Source: UBA4742 sp963785815 (GTDB taxonomy: Bacteria; Actinomycetota; Acidimicrobiia; Acidimicrobiales; Acidimicrobilacustridaceae). Taken from it: DNA of 64,000 bases. Positions 26,020 through 34,698 of the stretch are shown one piece after another. Both the position numbers and the translations under genes were made by a program. Within the stretch, counting starts at the first letter, position 1; each line of letters begins with the position of its first letter. The notes beneath the pieces were generated by a model. It searched no databases. It was not told the DNA's origin and saw nothing but the letters and a program-made list of their open reading frames with translations. The stretch covers positions 1,530,001-1,594,000 of the forward strand of contig CAWAWN010000001.1 of assembly GCA_963785815.1 (NCBI GenBank), given 5' to 3'.

Positions 26020-26712
26020 ATGGCCACCGCCACCCCGCCTTCCGCCAGCCGGTCCTGGGGGACCCGACCCGAGCTGGTCCGACCGCCCGATGCGCCTCCC
26101 CTGCTGGTGTGGCGGTTCGACCCGCCCCGCACCGTGCTCTCCTCGGCGCCGGTGGGCGGCGGGCTGGGTCGGCGGTCGTGGATCGTCAACGCCCAGGTGG
26201 TGCCGGGGTACGCCCGCACCGACCTGCGTGCCCACGCCCGCGAGCTGACCGACCCGCTGGGGCTCGACCCCGACCACGGCGTGGTGCTGTTCACGGCGGC
26301 CGACGTGGCCGACGTGCGCCACGGCGCCGACGGCGGCGTGCAGGCCGACGTCACCGTGGGGGTGCGCATCCCCATCTGGGCCGCGGCCCCCGACGACGAC
26401 CTGGGCGGCCCGGCACCGGCGGGCACCATCAACGTGGTGGCGCGGCTCCCGGTGACGCTGAGCGATGCCGCCCTGGTCAACGCGGTGGCCACCGCCACCG
26501 AGGCCAAGACCCAGGCTCTGCTCGAGTGCGGGGTGGCGGGCACGGGTACGGCCACCGACGCCGTGGCCGTGGTCAACGGTCCCGACGGGTCCCAGGCCGT
26601 CGCCTTCGGGGGTCCCCGGTCGAGGTGGGGAGCCCGGCTGGCCCGGGCCGTGCACTCGGCGGTGGTCGAGGGCACCCGCGCCAGCCAGGCCCGCATGACC
26701 GACCGACCATGA
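26020..26712 (+). CDS. cbiZ: Adenosylcobinamide amidohydrolase
   Basis: 230 aa. Removes the aminopropanol side chain from (adenosyl)cobinamide or pseudo-B12 type corrinoids to give adenosylcobyric acid, the entry to corrinoid remodelling. Family features: SSAPVGGGLGRRSWIVNAQV, VVLFTAADV, TVGVRIPIW, GTINVVARLPVTLSDAAL and ATATEAKTQALLECGVAGTG. The ATG lies 34 bp from the riboswitch end on the opposite strand. Its stop overlaps cobU (ATGA). With cbiB downstream the operon can open and rebuild the side chain. Confidence 0.9.
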   Translation: MATATPPSASRSWGTRPELVRPPDAPPLLVWRFDPPRTVLSSAPVGGGLGRRSWIVNAQVVPGYARTDLRAHARELTDPLGLDPDHGVVLFTAADVADVRHGADGGVQADVTVGVRIPIWAAAPDDDLGGPAPAGTINVVARLPVTLSDAALVNAVATATEAKTQALLECGVAGTGTATDAVAVVNGPDGSQAVAFGGPRSRWGARLARAVHSAVVEGTRASQARMTDRP

Positions 26713-27251
26713 TCACCCTGGTGCTGGGCGGGGCCCGGTCGGGCAAGTCGGCGGTGGCCGAGCGCCTGGCGCTGCGGTCGCGCCCCGGTTCGGGCACGCC
26801 GGTCGTGTACCTGGCCACCGCCGTCGCGGACGCGGCCGACGCCGACCTGGCCGAGCGCATCGGGGCCCACCAGGCCCGTCGGGGCGATGACTTCTCCACC
26901 CTGGAGGTGGGCGCCGACCTGGTGGCCGCCCTGCACCAGGCCGGTGGTCGGCCGGTGCTGGTCGACGCCCTGGGCACCTGGCTGGCCGGGTGCGGCGACG
27001 ACTTCGCAGGCACGGCCGCGCGCCTGGGCCCCGACCTGGTCGCCGCCCTGGTGGCGCGCACCGCCCCCACCGTCGTGGTGTCCGACGAGGTAGGCCTGGG
27101 CGTGCACCCGTCCTCCGAGGTCGGCCGCCACTTCCGCGACGCCCTGGGCCTGGTCAACCAACAGGTGGCGGCGGTGGCCGACGACGTCGTCCTGGTGGTT
27201 GCCGGCCGGGCGCTGCGCCTGGCCCCGATCGACGAGCTCGACGGGCCGTGA
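26709..27251 (+). CDS. cobU: Adenosylcobinamide kinase/adenosylcobinamide-phosphate guanylyltransferase
   Basis: 180 aa, full length. The P-loop LVLGGARSGKSAVAERLA is at the N-terminus. Other CobU motifs are VVYLATAVADAADADLAERI with the AHQARRG(D) substrate His/Arg loop, LVDALGTWLAG and VVVSDEVGLGVHPSSEVGR. It phosphorylates and guanylylates adenosylcobinamide. It overlaps cbiZ and cobS. Confidence 0.95.
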   Translation: MITLVLGGARSGKSAVAERLALRSRPGSGTPVVYLATAVADAADADLAERIGAHQARRGDDFSTLEVGADLVAALHQAGGRPVLVDALGTWLAGCGDDFAGTAARLGPDLVAALVARTAPTVVVSDEVGLGVHPSSEVGRHFRDALGLVNQQVAAVADDVVLVVAGRALRLAPIDELDGP

Positions 27252-27985
27252 GGCGGGCGCTCGGCTTCCTCACCGTGTTCGGCGGCGCGTCCACGCCGTC
27301 GGGCACCACCCTGGTCTGGTTCCCCCTGGCCGGCGCCTTCATCGGCGCCGTCCTGGGCGCCCTGTGGTGGGGAGCGGCCCACTGGTGGTCGGCCGGGTTG
27401 GCCGCCGCGGTCGTGGTGGCCGCCGACGCGGCCGTGACCGGGCTGTTGCACCTGGACGGCCTGGCCGACACGGCCGACGGCCTGCTGGCACCCATGGACC
27501 GGTCCCACCGGCTGGCCGTGATGGCCGATCCCCACGTCGGCGCCTTCGGGGTGGTCACCGTGGTCGTGGTGCTGGTCCTGCGGGTCCTGGCGCTGGGCTC
27601 GGTCACCGCCGCGCCTCTGGTGCTGGCCGGGGTGTGGTGCGCGTCGCGCACGGCCATGGCCGTCATCGCCTGGACCCAGCCCTACGCCCGGCCCGGCGGG
27701 CTGGCCCAGGCCCTCCTCGACCCGGCGGACGGCTCGGGCCGGAGCCGGGCCGTGCTCGTGGGGGGCACCGGCGCGGCGGCCGCCGTGGCGCTGGCCGTGG
27801 TGGGCGGGGGCGAGCTGGCTCACCGCGGGCTGGGGGCGGTGGCGGTGCTGGTCGGGGCGGTGGCCGCAGCCGCCGTGGCCGGGCTGGCCCGCCGACGGCT
27901 GGGCGGGTTCACGGGGGACGTGCTGGGAGCGGCCGGGGTGGTGGGAGAGACGGCGGCCCTGCTGGTCCTGGCCGTGCACCGATGA
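27248..27985 (+). CDS. cobS: Adenosylcobinamide-GDP ribazoletransferase
   Basis: 245 aa from GTG 27248. An integral membrane enzyme with about six helices that joins adenosylcobinamide-GDP to alpha-ribazole (or its phosphate). Signature: the acidic metal motif LLHLDGLADTADGLLA, and later GGFTGDVLGAAGVVGETAALL, both conserved in CobS. Coupled to cobU and cbiB by ATGA/GTGA overlaps. Confidence 0.94.
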   Translation: MRRALGFLTVFGGASTPSGTTLVWFPLAGAFIGAVLGALWWGAAHWWSAGLAAAVVVAADAAVTGLLHLDGLADTADGLLAPMDRSHRLAVMADPHVGAFGVVTVVVVLVLRVLALGSVTAAPLVLAGVWCASRTAMAVIAWTQPYARPGGLAQALLDPADGSGRSRAVLVGGTGAAAAVALAVVGGGELAHRGLGAVAVLVGAVAAAAVAGLARRRLGGFTGDVLGAAGVVGETAALLVLAVHR

Positions 27986-28950
27986 CCGGGCGGCGCACGC
28001 CCCGGCCGCGCACCCCCCGGGCCCTGGGCGCCTCCCTGGGCGTGCTGATCGACGCCCGCTGGGGCGAACCGCCCATCGACCCGCACCCGGTGGCGCGCTT
28101 CGGCACGACCATGGCCGCGGTCGAGGGCCACACCTACGACGGCTCCCGTGCGGCCGGGATCGTGCACGCCGCCATCGGGCTCGGCCTGGGCGCCGGTGCC
28201 GGGGTGGCCGCCGATCGCCTGGTCGGGCCCGAGCTGGCCACCGTGGGAGCCACCGCCCTGGCGGTGGCCGGGCGCGGGCTGGCCGAGGCGGCCGAGCGGG
28301 TGGCCGACCTGCTCGACCGGGATGACCTGGACGGCGCCCGGTTGGCCATCCGGGCCCTGGTGGGTCGGGACGCCTCGCAGCTCGAGGGGTCCGACCTGGC
28401 CCGGGCCGCGGTCGAGTCGGTGGCCGAGAACACGGTCGACGCGGTGGTGGCCCCGGCCTGCTGGGGGGCGTGCCTGGGCGCGCCGGGCGCGCTGGGCTAC
28501 CGGGCCGTCAACACCCTCGACGCCATGGTCGGCCACCGCTCCCCCCGCTACCTCGAGTTCGGCTGGGCCAGCGCCCGGGCCGACGACGTGGCCAACTGGA
28601 TCCCGGCCCGGCTGACCGCCTTGCTGGTGGCGGCCGTGCGCCCCGACGCGGCCCGGGCCGTGCTCCGCGCCGTGCGGGTCGACGCCCCAGCCCACCCGTC
28701 GCCCAACAGCGGGGTGGCCGAGGCCGCCTTCGCCGCCGCCCTGGGCGTCCGGCTGGGGGGACCCAGCCGCTACGGCGACCGGCTGGAGATCCGTCCCGAT
28801 CTGGGCGTCGGGCCCGAGGCCACCGCCGCCGACATCCGCCGCGCCGTGGTGCTGAGCGCAGACGTGGCCCTGGCCCTCAGCAGCGCCCTGGCCCTGTTCG
28901 GCTCCTGGCGGGCCCGCACCACCCTGCGACGGTCCTGGAGCCGGCGGTGA
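27982..28950 (+). CDS. cbiB: Adenosylcobinamide-phosphate synthase
   Basis: 322 aa. A membrane enzyme that attaches aminopropanol (or its phosphate) to adenosylcobyric acid. Motifs: GEPPIDPHPVARFG near the N-terminus, VAENTVDAVVAPACWG, GALGYRAVNTLDAMVGHRS, FGWASARADDVANWIPARL and HPSPNSGVAEAAFAAALGVRLGG. Most actinobacterial names use cobD for this gene. It lies after cobS and overlaps the aminotransferase-like gene (GTGA). Confidence 0.93.
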   Translation: MTGRRTPRPRTPRALGASLGVLIDARWGEPPIDPHPVARFGTTMAAVEGHTYDGSRAAGIVHAAIGLGLGAGAGVAADRLVGPELATVGATALAVAGRGLAEAAERVADLLDRDDLDGARLAIRALVGRDASQLEGSDLARAAVESVAENTVDAVVAPACWGACLGAPGALGYRAVNTLDAMVGHRSPRYLEFGWASARADDVANWIPARLTALLVAAVRPDAARAVLRAVRVDAPAHPSPNSGVAEAAFAAALGVRLGGPSRYGDRLEIRPDLGVGPEATAADIRRAVVLSADVALALSSALALFGSWRARTTLRRSWSRR

Positions 28951-29942
28951 CCGGCCTGCCCCCGCCCGGGGCCCACGGCGACGACGCCGGTCGGGTGGCC
29001 GCCGCCCTCGGCCTCGACCGACGAGATCTGCTCGACCTCTCGGTCAGCCTCAACCCGTTCGCCCCCGACGTCGGAGCCTGCCTGGCCGGCCACCTCGACG
29101 CGGTGGCCACCTATCCCGACCCGGCCCCGGCCACCGCCGCCCTGGCCGGGGCGCTGGGGGTCGATCCGGCGCGCCTGCTGCTCACCAACGGCGGCGCCGA
29201 GGCCATCGCCCTGGTGGCCGGCCACCTGCGGGGCGGTCGCGTCGACGAGCCCGAGTTCAGCCTCTACCGCCGCCACCTGCACCAGGTCGGCTCGGACCTG
29301 CCCCGGTGGCGGTCCAACCCGCACAACCCCACCGGTCGACTGGCCGCCCCCGACGAACAGGCCGCGGTGTGGGACGAGGCCTTCTACCCGCTGGCCACCG
29401 GCACCTGGACCCGCGGCGACGCCGAGCAGGGCGCCTGGGTGGTGGGCTCGCTGACCAAGCTCCTGGCCTGCCCCGGGCTGCGCCTGGGCTACGTGCTCGG
29501 CCCCGACGCGGCCGGCGTGGCCCAGCTGGCCCGGACCCAACCCGCCTGGAGCGTGAACGGCCTGGCCGCGGCCGTGCTGGGCGACCTGCTCGACGCCGTG
29601 GACCTGCCCGGCTGGGCGGCGCAGCTGTCCGTGGCGCGCGCCCGGCTGGTGGCCACCCTGGCCGACCACGGTTGGACGGCGCAGCCGTCCGACGCCAACT
29701 GGGTGCTGGTCGAGGCCCCCGGCCTGCGACGGGCCCTGATCGACCAGCGGGTCCTGGTGCGCGATGGCGCCAGCTTCGGTCTGCACGGCATGGTGCGCAT
29801 CGCCGTGCCCCATCCCGACCACCACGATCGCCTCAAGTCCGCCTTGGCCGCCGCCGAAGCAGTGGCACGGTCGCAGCCGGGCTCGCGCCGGTCCACCACC
29901 CCGGCACCCTCCCCCACCCCACCGCAGAAGGACGCCACGTGA
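28947..29942 (+). CDS. CobD/CobC-like PLP enzyme (probable threonine-phosphate decarboxylase)
   Basis: 331 aa from GTG 28947. A fold-type I HisC-like PLP enzyme: LDLSVSLNPFAPDV, LLLTNGGAEAIALVAGHL, PHNPTGRLAAPDE and the PLP lysine in VVGSLTKLLACPGLRLGYVLG. HisC paralogues between cbiB and cobT usually make (R)-1-amino-2-propanol phosphate from L-threonine phosphate for CbiB. The usual Asp-Tyr PLP contact is replaced by DEAFYPL. The C-terminus is low-complexity (Ser/Thr/Pro). Overlaps the HAD-CobT gene. Confidence 0.8.
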   Translation: MTGLPPPGAHGDDAGRVAAALGLDRRDLLDLSVSLNPFAPDVGACLAGHLDAVATYPDPAPATAALAGALGVDPARLLLTNGGAEAIALVAGHLRGGRVDEPEFSLYRRHLHQVGSDLPRWRSNPHNPTGRLAAPDEQAAVWDEAFYPLATGTWTRGDAEQGAWVVGSLTKLLACPGLRLGYVLGPDAAGVAQLARTQPAWSVNGLAAAVLGDLLDAVDLPGWAAQLSVARARLVATLADHGWTAQPSDANWVLVEAPGLRRALIDQRVLVRDGASFGLHGMVRIAVPHPDHHDRLKSALAAAEAVARSQPGSRRSTTPAPSPTPPQKDAT

Positions 29943-31471
29943 TCCTCCAACCCCTGCTCGACGCCGTGCTGGTGGACGTCGGCGGCACCCTGGTCGACGA
30001 GGCGCAACCGGCCACCGCGGTGGCCGATCTGCAGGCCCACGTGCGGTCCCGCGTGCTCGAGGACCTGGCCGCCATCGCCGCCCAGGTGCCGGTGGGCGCG
30101 GTGACCAACACCGCCACCATGACCGCACCCCAGGTGCGGGCCCTGCTCGAGCCGACCGGGGTGAGCGACCACCTGGCGGTGGTGGTGACGTCGGTCGACG
30201 TGGGCCAGCGCAAGCCCGACCCGCTCCCCCTCCAGGTGGCCGTGGAGCGTCTGGGGTTGTCCGACCCGAGCCGGGTCCTGTTCGTGGGTGACCAGTCCAG
30301 CGACGCCGAGGCCGCCCAGGCCGCGGGGATGGCGTACGCGGACGTGGCCGGCGGTACGGTCGGCCAGGCCATCGAGACGTGGATCGAGCAGATGGCCGGC
30401 AGCCGCTTCGAGTCGGCCCGGGCCGCCATCCGTCCAGTGGACGGCGAGGCCATGGCCGAGGCCACCGCCCACCAGGACCGGCTCACCAAGCCGCCCGGCT
30501 CCCTGGGTCGTCTGGAGGCAGCCAGCATCAAGCTGGCCGGCATCGCCGGCAGCTCGCCGCCGCCGGTGCCCGAGCCGGCCACCGTGGCCGTGTTCGCCGG
30601 CGACCACGGCGTGCTGGCCGCCGGCGTGTCGGCCTGGCCCCAGGAGGTCACGGCTCAGATGGTGGCCAACTTCGAGGCGGGTGGCGCCGCCATCAACGTG
30701 CTGGCCCGCCAGGTCGGCGCCGACGTGGTGGTGGTGGACGTGGGTGTGGCCACCCCCTTCGAAGTGGCCTCCCACCAGCCCGGCGCACCCGCGCTGCGGC
30801 GGCGCAAGGTGGCCCCCGGCACCGCCGACCTCTCCCAGGGCCCGGCCATGACCCGCACCGAGGCGCTGCTGGCCCTCGACGTCGGGGTGGAGACCGCCGA
30901 GCAGGCGGTGGCCGACGGCGCCCGGTGCCTCATCACCGGCGACATGGGCATCGGCAACACCACCGCCTCGGCCGCGCTCATCGCCGCCTTCACCGGCCGG
31001 TCCGGAGCCGAGGTGACCGGACGGGGCGCGGGAGCCGACGACGAGGTGCTGGCCCGCAAGGTCGAGGTGGTGGAGGCGGCGGTGGAGCGCCTGCCGGCCA
31101 CGGCCGGCCCCCTGGCCCGCCTGGCCGAGGTCGGCGGCCTGGAGATCGCGGCGCTGGCCGGGTTCCTCATCGGCGGCGCGGCCGCCGGGGTGCCGGTGAT
31201 CGTGGATGGCGTCATCGCCACCGCCGCCGCCGTGGTGGCCGTGGCCCTGTCGCCCGACACCCGCTGTCGCCTGGTGGCCGGCCACCGCTCGGTCGAGCCG
31301 GGCGCATCGGTGGCCCTGGCCCACCTCGAGCTCGAACCCCTGCTCGACCTGGACCTGCGCCTGGGCGAGGGCACGGGGGCGGTGCTGGCCCTGCCGCTGC
31401 TGCAGGCCTCGGCCCGGCTGCTGGCCGAGATGGCCACCTTCGACAGCGCCGGGGTCAGCGACAAAGACTGA
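29939..31471 (+). CDS. cobT: HAD phosphatase-CobT fusion (nicotinate-nucleotide:dimethylbenzimidazole phosphoribosyltransferase)
   Basis: 510 aa from GTG 29939, against ~350 for CobT alone. Residues ~1-150 are a HAD hydrolase: motif I AVLVDVGGTLVDE (nucleophile Asp, second Asp replaced by Gly), motif II GAVTNTAT, Lys motif QRKPDPLPLQ and acidic motif VLFVGDQSSDAEAAQAAG. Residues ~165-500 are CobT: LTKPPGSLGRLE, VFAGDHGV, ITGDMGIGNTTASAAL and AGHRSVEPG. CobT makes alpha-ribazole 5'-phosphate and the HAD part could remove that phosphate, the job of CobC. That coupling is inferred. No separate phosphatase is present. Confidence 0.9.
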   Translation: MILQPLLDAVLVDVGGTLVDEAQPATAVADLQAHVRSRVLEDLAAIAAQVPVGAVTNTATMTAPQVRALLEPTGVSDHLAVVVTSVDVGQRKPDPLPLQVAVERLGLSDPSRVLFVGDQSSDAEAAQAAGMAYADVAGGTVGQAIETWIEQMAGSRFESARAAIRPVDGEAMAEATAHQDRLTKPPGSLGRLEAASIKLAGIAGSSPPPVPEPATVAVFAGDHGVLAAGVSAWPQEVTAQMVANFEAGGAAINVLARQVGADVVVVDVGVATPFEVASHQPGAPALRRRKVAPGTADLSQGPAMTRTEALLALDVGVETAEQAVADGARCLITGDMGIGNTTASAALIAAFTGRSGAEVTGRGAGADDEVLARKVEVVEAAVERLPATAGPLARLAEVGGLEIAALAGFLIGGAAAGVPVIVDGVIATAAAVVAVALSPDTRCRLVAGHRSVEPGASVALAHLELEPLLDLDLRLGEGTGAVLALPLLQASARLLAEMATFDSAGVSDKD

Positions 31472-31481
31472 TCTGACGTTT

Positions 31482-31510
31482 CTGACGGAGTGTCAGGGAC
31501 GCGCTACGTT
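31482..31510 (+). promoter_or_regulatory. Promoter with palindromic operator before the LLM/P450 pair
   Basis: CTGACGGAGTGTCAG (31482-31496) is a perfect 5-bp inverted repeat around a 5-bp spacer. It overlaps a -35-like CTGACG (31482-31487). The -10 TACGTT (31505-31510) follows after 17 bases and ends six bases before GTG 31517. A TetR-type or similar dimer on the palindrome would block the promoter. The regulator is not identified. Confidence 0.5.
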
Positions 31511-31516
31511 CGCTGC

Positions 31517-32527
31517 GTGAAGCTCGGACTGATGTGGGGGTACTGGGGGGCGTCGCCGCCGCCCGACATGATCGCCATCACCCAGGAGGCCGAGCGGCTC
31601 GGCTTCGACTCGGTGTGGACGGCCGAGGCCTGGGGCTCCGACGCCTTCACGCCCCTGGGCTGGCTGGCCGGGCACACGTCCACCATCAAGCTGGGCACGG
31701 GCGTGGTCCAGCTGGCCGGGCGCACGCCCACGGCCACGGCCATGGCTGCCCTCACCCTGGACCACCTGTCCCAGGGCCGGTTCATGCTGGGCCTGGGCGT
31801 GTCGGGACCGCAGGTGGTCGAGGGCTGGTACGGGCGTCCGTCGGACAAGCCGCTGGCCCGCACCCGCGAGTACGTGGAGATCATCCGTCGGGTGCTGCGC
31901 CGCGACGAGCCCCTCGACTTCCAGGGCGAGTTCTACCAGCACCCCTACCACGGCCCCGGATCGGTCGGGCTGGGCAAGCCCCTGCGGGCCATCACCCACC
32001 CCCTGCGGGCCGACCTGCCCATCTACCTGGGGGCCGAGGGCCCGAAGAACGTGGCCATGGCCGCCGAGATCGCCGACGGCTGGCTCCCGCTCTACTACTC
32101 GCCGCACCACCCCGAGGTGTACGCCGAGTCGCTGGCCGGGGCCCGGCCCGGGTTCGACATCGTGGCCGGCCTGCAGGTCAACATCGACGACGACCTGGAG
32201 GCCGCGCTGGCCCCGGTGAAGATGATGCTGGGCTTCTACATCGGGGGCATGGGCGCCAAGGGGCAGAACTACCACACCAAGCTCATGAGCCGGTTCGGCT
32301 ACGAGGCCGAGGCGCTGAAGATCCAGGAGCTGTTCTTCGAGGGCAAGCGGGATGAGGCCGTGGCCATGGTGCCCGACGACTTCGCCGACGCCATCTCACT
32401 GTGCGGCCCGCCCGAGCGCATCCGCGACCGGGTGGCGGCCTGGGAGCAGAGCCCCGTCTCGACGTTGCTCGTGTACTCCCCGGGCGGCCCCGACGCGCTG
32501 CGCCTGCTCGCCGACCTCTTGATGTAG
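31517..32527 (+). CDS. LLM class F420-dependent oxidoreductase (Rv3520c-like)
   Basis: 336 aa from GTG 31517. The N-terminus KLGLMWGYWGASPPPDMIA is typical of the Rv3520c-type F420 family. Other motifs: GFDSVWTAEAWGSDAFTPLGW, LGTGVVQLAGRTPTATAMAA, LDHLSQGRFMLGLGVSGPQVVEGWYG and LPIYLGAEGPKNVAMAAEIADGWLP. It likely reduces or oxidises a lipid or steroid-like substrate with coenzyme F420. The P450 gene follows after 9 bp, so both probably act on one substrate. Confidence 0.87.
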   Translation: MKLGLMWGYWGASPPPDMIAITQEAERLGFDSVWTAEAWGSDAFTPLGWLAGHTSTIKLGTGVVQLAGRTPTATAMAALTLDHLSQGRFMLGLGVSGPQVVEGWYGRPSDKPLARTREYVEIIRRVLRRDEPLDFQGEFYQHPYHGPGSVGLGKPLRAITHPLRADLPIYLGAEGPKNVAMAAEIADGWLPLYYSPHHPEVYAESLAGARPGFDIVAGLQVNIDDDLEAALAPVKMMLGFYIGGMGAKGQNYHTKLMSRFGYEAEALKIQELFFEGKRDEAVAMVPDDFADAISLCGPPERIRDRVAAWEQSPVSTLLVYSPGGPDALRLLADLLM

Positions 32528-32536
32528 GAGATCTCG

Positions 32537-33760
32537 ATGACCACCGGCCCCGACCACCCGACCCGACCCGACATCGACCTGCTCGACGGCCACTTCTACG
32601 GCAACGACCCGCACCCCCAGTTCACCTGGATGCGGGCCAACGCGCCGGTGTACTTCGACGACCCCAACGGCGTGTGGGGCCTCACCCGCTACGCCGACCT
32701 CAAGGCGGTGGCCGCCGACCCGGCCACCTTCTCCAACGCCCAGGGCATCCGACCCGACAACGGCCCGCTGCCGATGATGATCGACATGGACGACCCCGAC
32801 CACCTTCGCCGGCGCAAGCTGGTCAACAAGGGGTTCACGCCCCGACGGGTGCGCGAGAGCGAGGACCGCATCCGTCTGGTGTGCGACTCCATCCTCGACG
32901 CCGTGTGCGAGCAGGGTTCGTGCGACCTGGTGGCCGACGTGGCCGCTCCGCTGCCCATGATCATGATCGGCGACGCCCTGGGCGTGGCCCCGGAGGACCG
33001 CAGCGACCTGCTGCGCTGGAGCGACGACATGGTCAGCGGGCTCAGCGGGGTGACCTCCAGCGACGAGGCCATGCTGCGGGCGGCCAACGCCTTCAGCGAG
33101 TACGAGGCCTACAGCGGCCGCGTGATCGCCCAGCGGCGGGCCTGCCCCGGCACCGACGATCTCATGGGCATCCTGGTCGACGCCGAGGTCGGCGGGGACC
33201 GCCTCGACGACGCCGAGCTCAACATGGAGTCGCTGCTCATCCTCATCGGGGGCGACGAGACCACGCGCCATGTCATCTCCGGTGGGATGGCCCAGCTCAT
33301 CGAGCACCCCGACCAGCAGGCACGACTGGCCGCCGACCCGAGCCTGATGCCTGGAGCGGTGGAGGAGATGCTGCGCTGGGTGAGCCCCATCAAGAACATG
33401 GCCCGGGTGGTGACCCACGACGTCGAGCTGCGGGGCCAGCCGTTGCGCGCCGGCCAGAAGGTGCTGCTGTTCTACCCGTCGGCCAACCGCGACGAGGACG
33501 TCTTCGCCGAGCCGTTCCGCTTCGACATCGAGCGCTCACCCAACGACCACGTGGCCTTCGGCTTCGGCACCCACTTCTGCCTGGGAGCCAGCCTGGCCCG
33601 GCTGGAGATCTCGGTGATGACCGAGCGCATCCTGGCCCGCCTGCCCGACCTGGCCTTGGCCGGCCCCGCGCCGCTGCGGCCGGCCAACTTCATCAGCGGC
33701 TTCGAGCAGATGCCGGTCACCTTCTCCCCCACCGCTCCGGTCGGCGCGGGCCCCGTCTGA
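32537..33760 (+). CDS. Cytochrome P450
   Basis: 407 aa, soluble bacterial type. I-helix oxygen-binding motif LLILIGGDETTRHVISGG, K-helix EEMLRW (ExxR), and heme loop FGFGTHFCLGASLARLE with the cysteine ligand near 347. The heme loop and NFISGFEQMPV end resemble the mycobacterial CYP142/CYP125 steroid side-chain group; this is only a resemblance. AGGAG lies eight bases before the ATG. The redox partner is not in the window. Cotranscribed with the LLM oxidoreductase. Confidence 0.93.
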   Translation: MTTGPDHPTRPDIDLLDGHFYGNDPHPQFTWMRANAPVYFDDPNGVWGLTRYADLKAVAADPATFSNAQGIRPDNGPLPMMIDMDDPDHLRRRKLVNKGFTPRRVRESEDRIRLVCDSILDAVCEQGSCDLVADVAAPLPMIMIGDALGVAPEDRSDLLRWSDDMVSGLSGVTSSDEAMLRAANAFSEYEAYSGRVIAQRRACPGTDDLMGILVDAEVGGDRLDDAELNMESLLILIGGDETTRHVISGGMAQLIEHPDQQARLAADPSLMPGAVEEMLRWVSPIKNMARVVTHDVELRGQPLRAGQKVLLFYPSANRDEDVFAEPFRFDIERSPNDHVAFGFGTHFCLGASLARLEISVMTERILARLPDLALAGPAPLRPANFISGFEQMPVTFSPTAPVGAGPV

Positions 33761-33829
33761 CCAGCCCCCTCCATCTGACCGGCGGCACTCACATGCCCCA
33801 GGCGCAAGTGGCTGCCGCCGCTCGGGTGG

Positions 33830-34676
33830 TCAGGTCGGCTTGACGAACGACACCAGCACGCGGATGCCGTCGTCCGCCTCCTCGGTCAGGTCCGGCGCGT
33901 AGCGGTAGCCCAGCGGGTGGTCGAAGTCGGCCAGACCCTCGACCTCGGTGAGCTGGTGGGCGAGCACGTGGCGCACCAGCGCGCCCTTCAGCAGCTTGTT
34001 CCAGTGGCTGACGGCCACCAGGTCGGTCCGACCGTCGCGCATCGACCTGGTCGCAGAAGCGCACCGAGACGATGTGGCGGGCCGCGTCGGGGTCGCCCGG
34101 GGTGATGCACGGGGCCCAGGCGCCGCGGTGCTCGCCGGGCAGCAGGTCCCACACCACCCGTCCGGCCACCTCGGGGGCCAGGGCGGCGGTCACCGCCGGG
34201 CGCCACCACAGGGCCAGCCGGCGCGCCGGTCGCGCCAGGCGGGGCAGGGTGGCGCCCATCTTCAGCTTGTAGTCGGGGATGGGATCGCCAGGGGCGACCA
34301 GGCCCCACAGGCCGGAGAAGATGCGCACCTGGGCCATCAGCCGACGGCGGTGGGCGGCCGCCAGGGTGGGCGCATCGAGCGCCTGGTAGAGCACGCCGGT
34401 GTAGCGCTCGATGGCGGGGCGGGTCGGGGCGGAGGCCACCGCCGCGTCGGCCTGGGTGGCGGCGGCCAGCGCCTCCCCCTTGACCCCGAGCAGGCTGGCC
34501 CGCCGGGGCGCGGGCGCGGCCATGGCCCGGGCCAGCGCGGCCACCACCCGGGCCCGGCGCTCGTCCAGCTCGGGCGAGACCAGCGAGCCCGGGGTCCACG
34601 GTGGACCAGAGCCGCCCGCGGCCTTGCCCTCGGAGGGCGGCAACAGGATCAGGGGGGCGACGAGGCGGGAGGGCAC
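33830..34676 (-). CDS. yaaA: YaaA/DUF328-family protein (one frame break)
   Basis: From GTG 34676 the first frame gives LILLPPSEGKAAGG, ERYTGVLYQALD, RIFSGLWGLVAPGDPIPDYKLKMG and the ARHIVSVRFCDQV segment. The remainder (RTDLVAVSHWNKLLKGALVRH to FVKPT) continues in another frame, so one base is gained or lost near 34040-34045. The E. coli homologue limits oxidative DNA damage during peroxide stress. The start is six bases from a TAGGGT -10 box shared back-to-back with the CoA-transferase gene. Confidence 0.8.
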
Positions 34677-34682
34677 CGACGC

Positions 34683-34692
34683 ACCCTACGAT
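34683..34692. promoter_or_regulatory. Overlapping divergent -10 boxes
   Basis: ACCCTACGAT carries TAGGGT on the minus strand (34683-34688, six bases before the yaaA GTG 34676) and TACGAT on the plus strand (34687-34692, six bases before ATG 34699). The boxes share the central TA, so both promoters cannot be melted by two polymerases at once. Confidence 0.55.
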
Positions 34693-34698
34693 CTGGCC

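Noticed and set aside
29939..30390. The HAD domain of the CobT fusion being inactive because motif I is DVGGT
   Set aside because: The nucleophile Asp, the Lys motif and the acidic motif IV are present, and DVGGT forms occur in other HAD proteins. Activity cannot be excluded from this alone.
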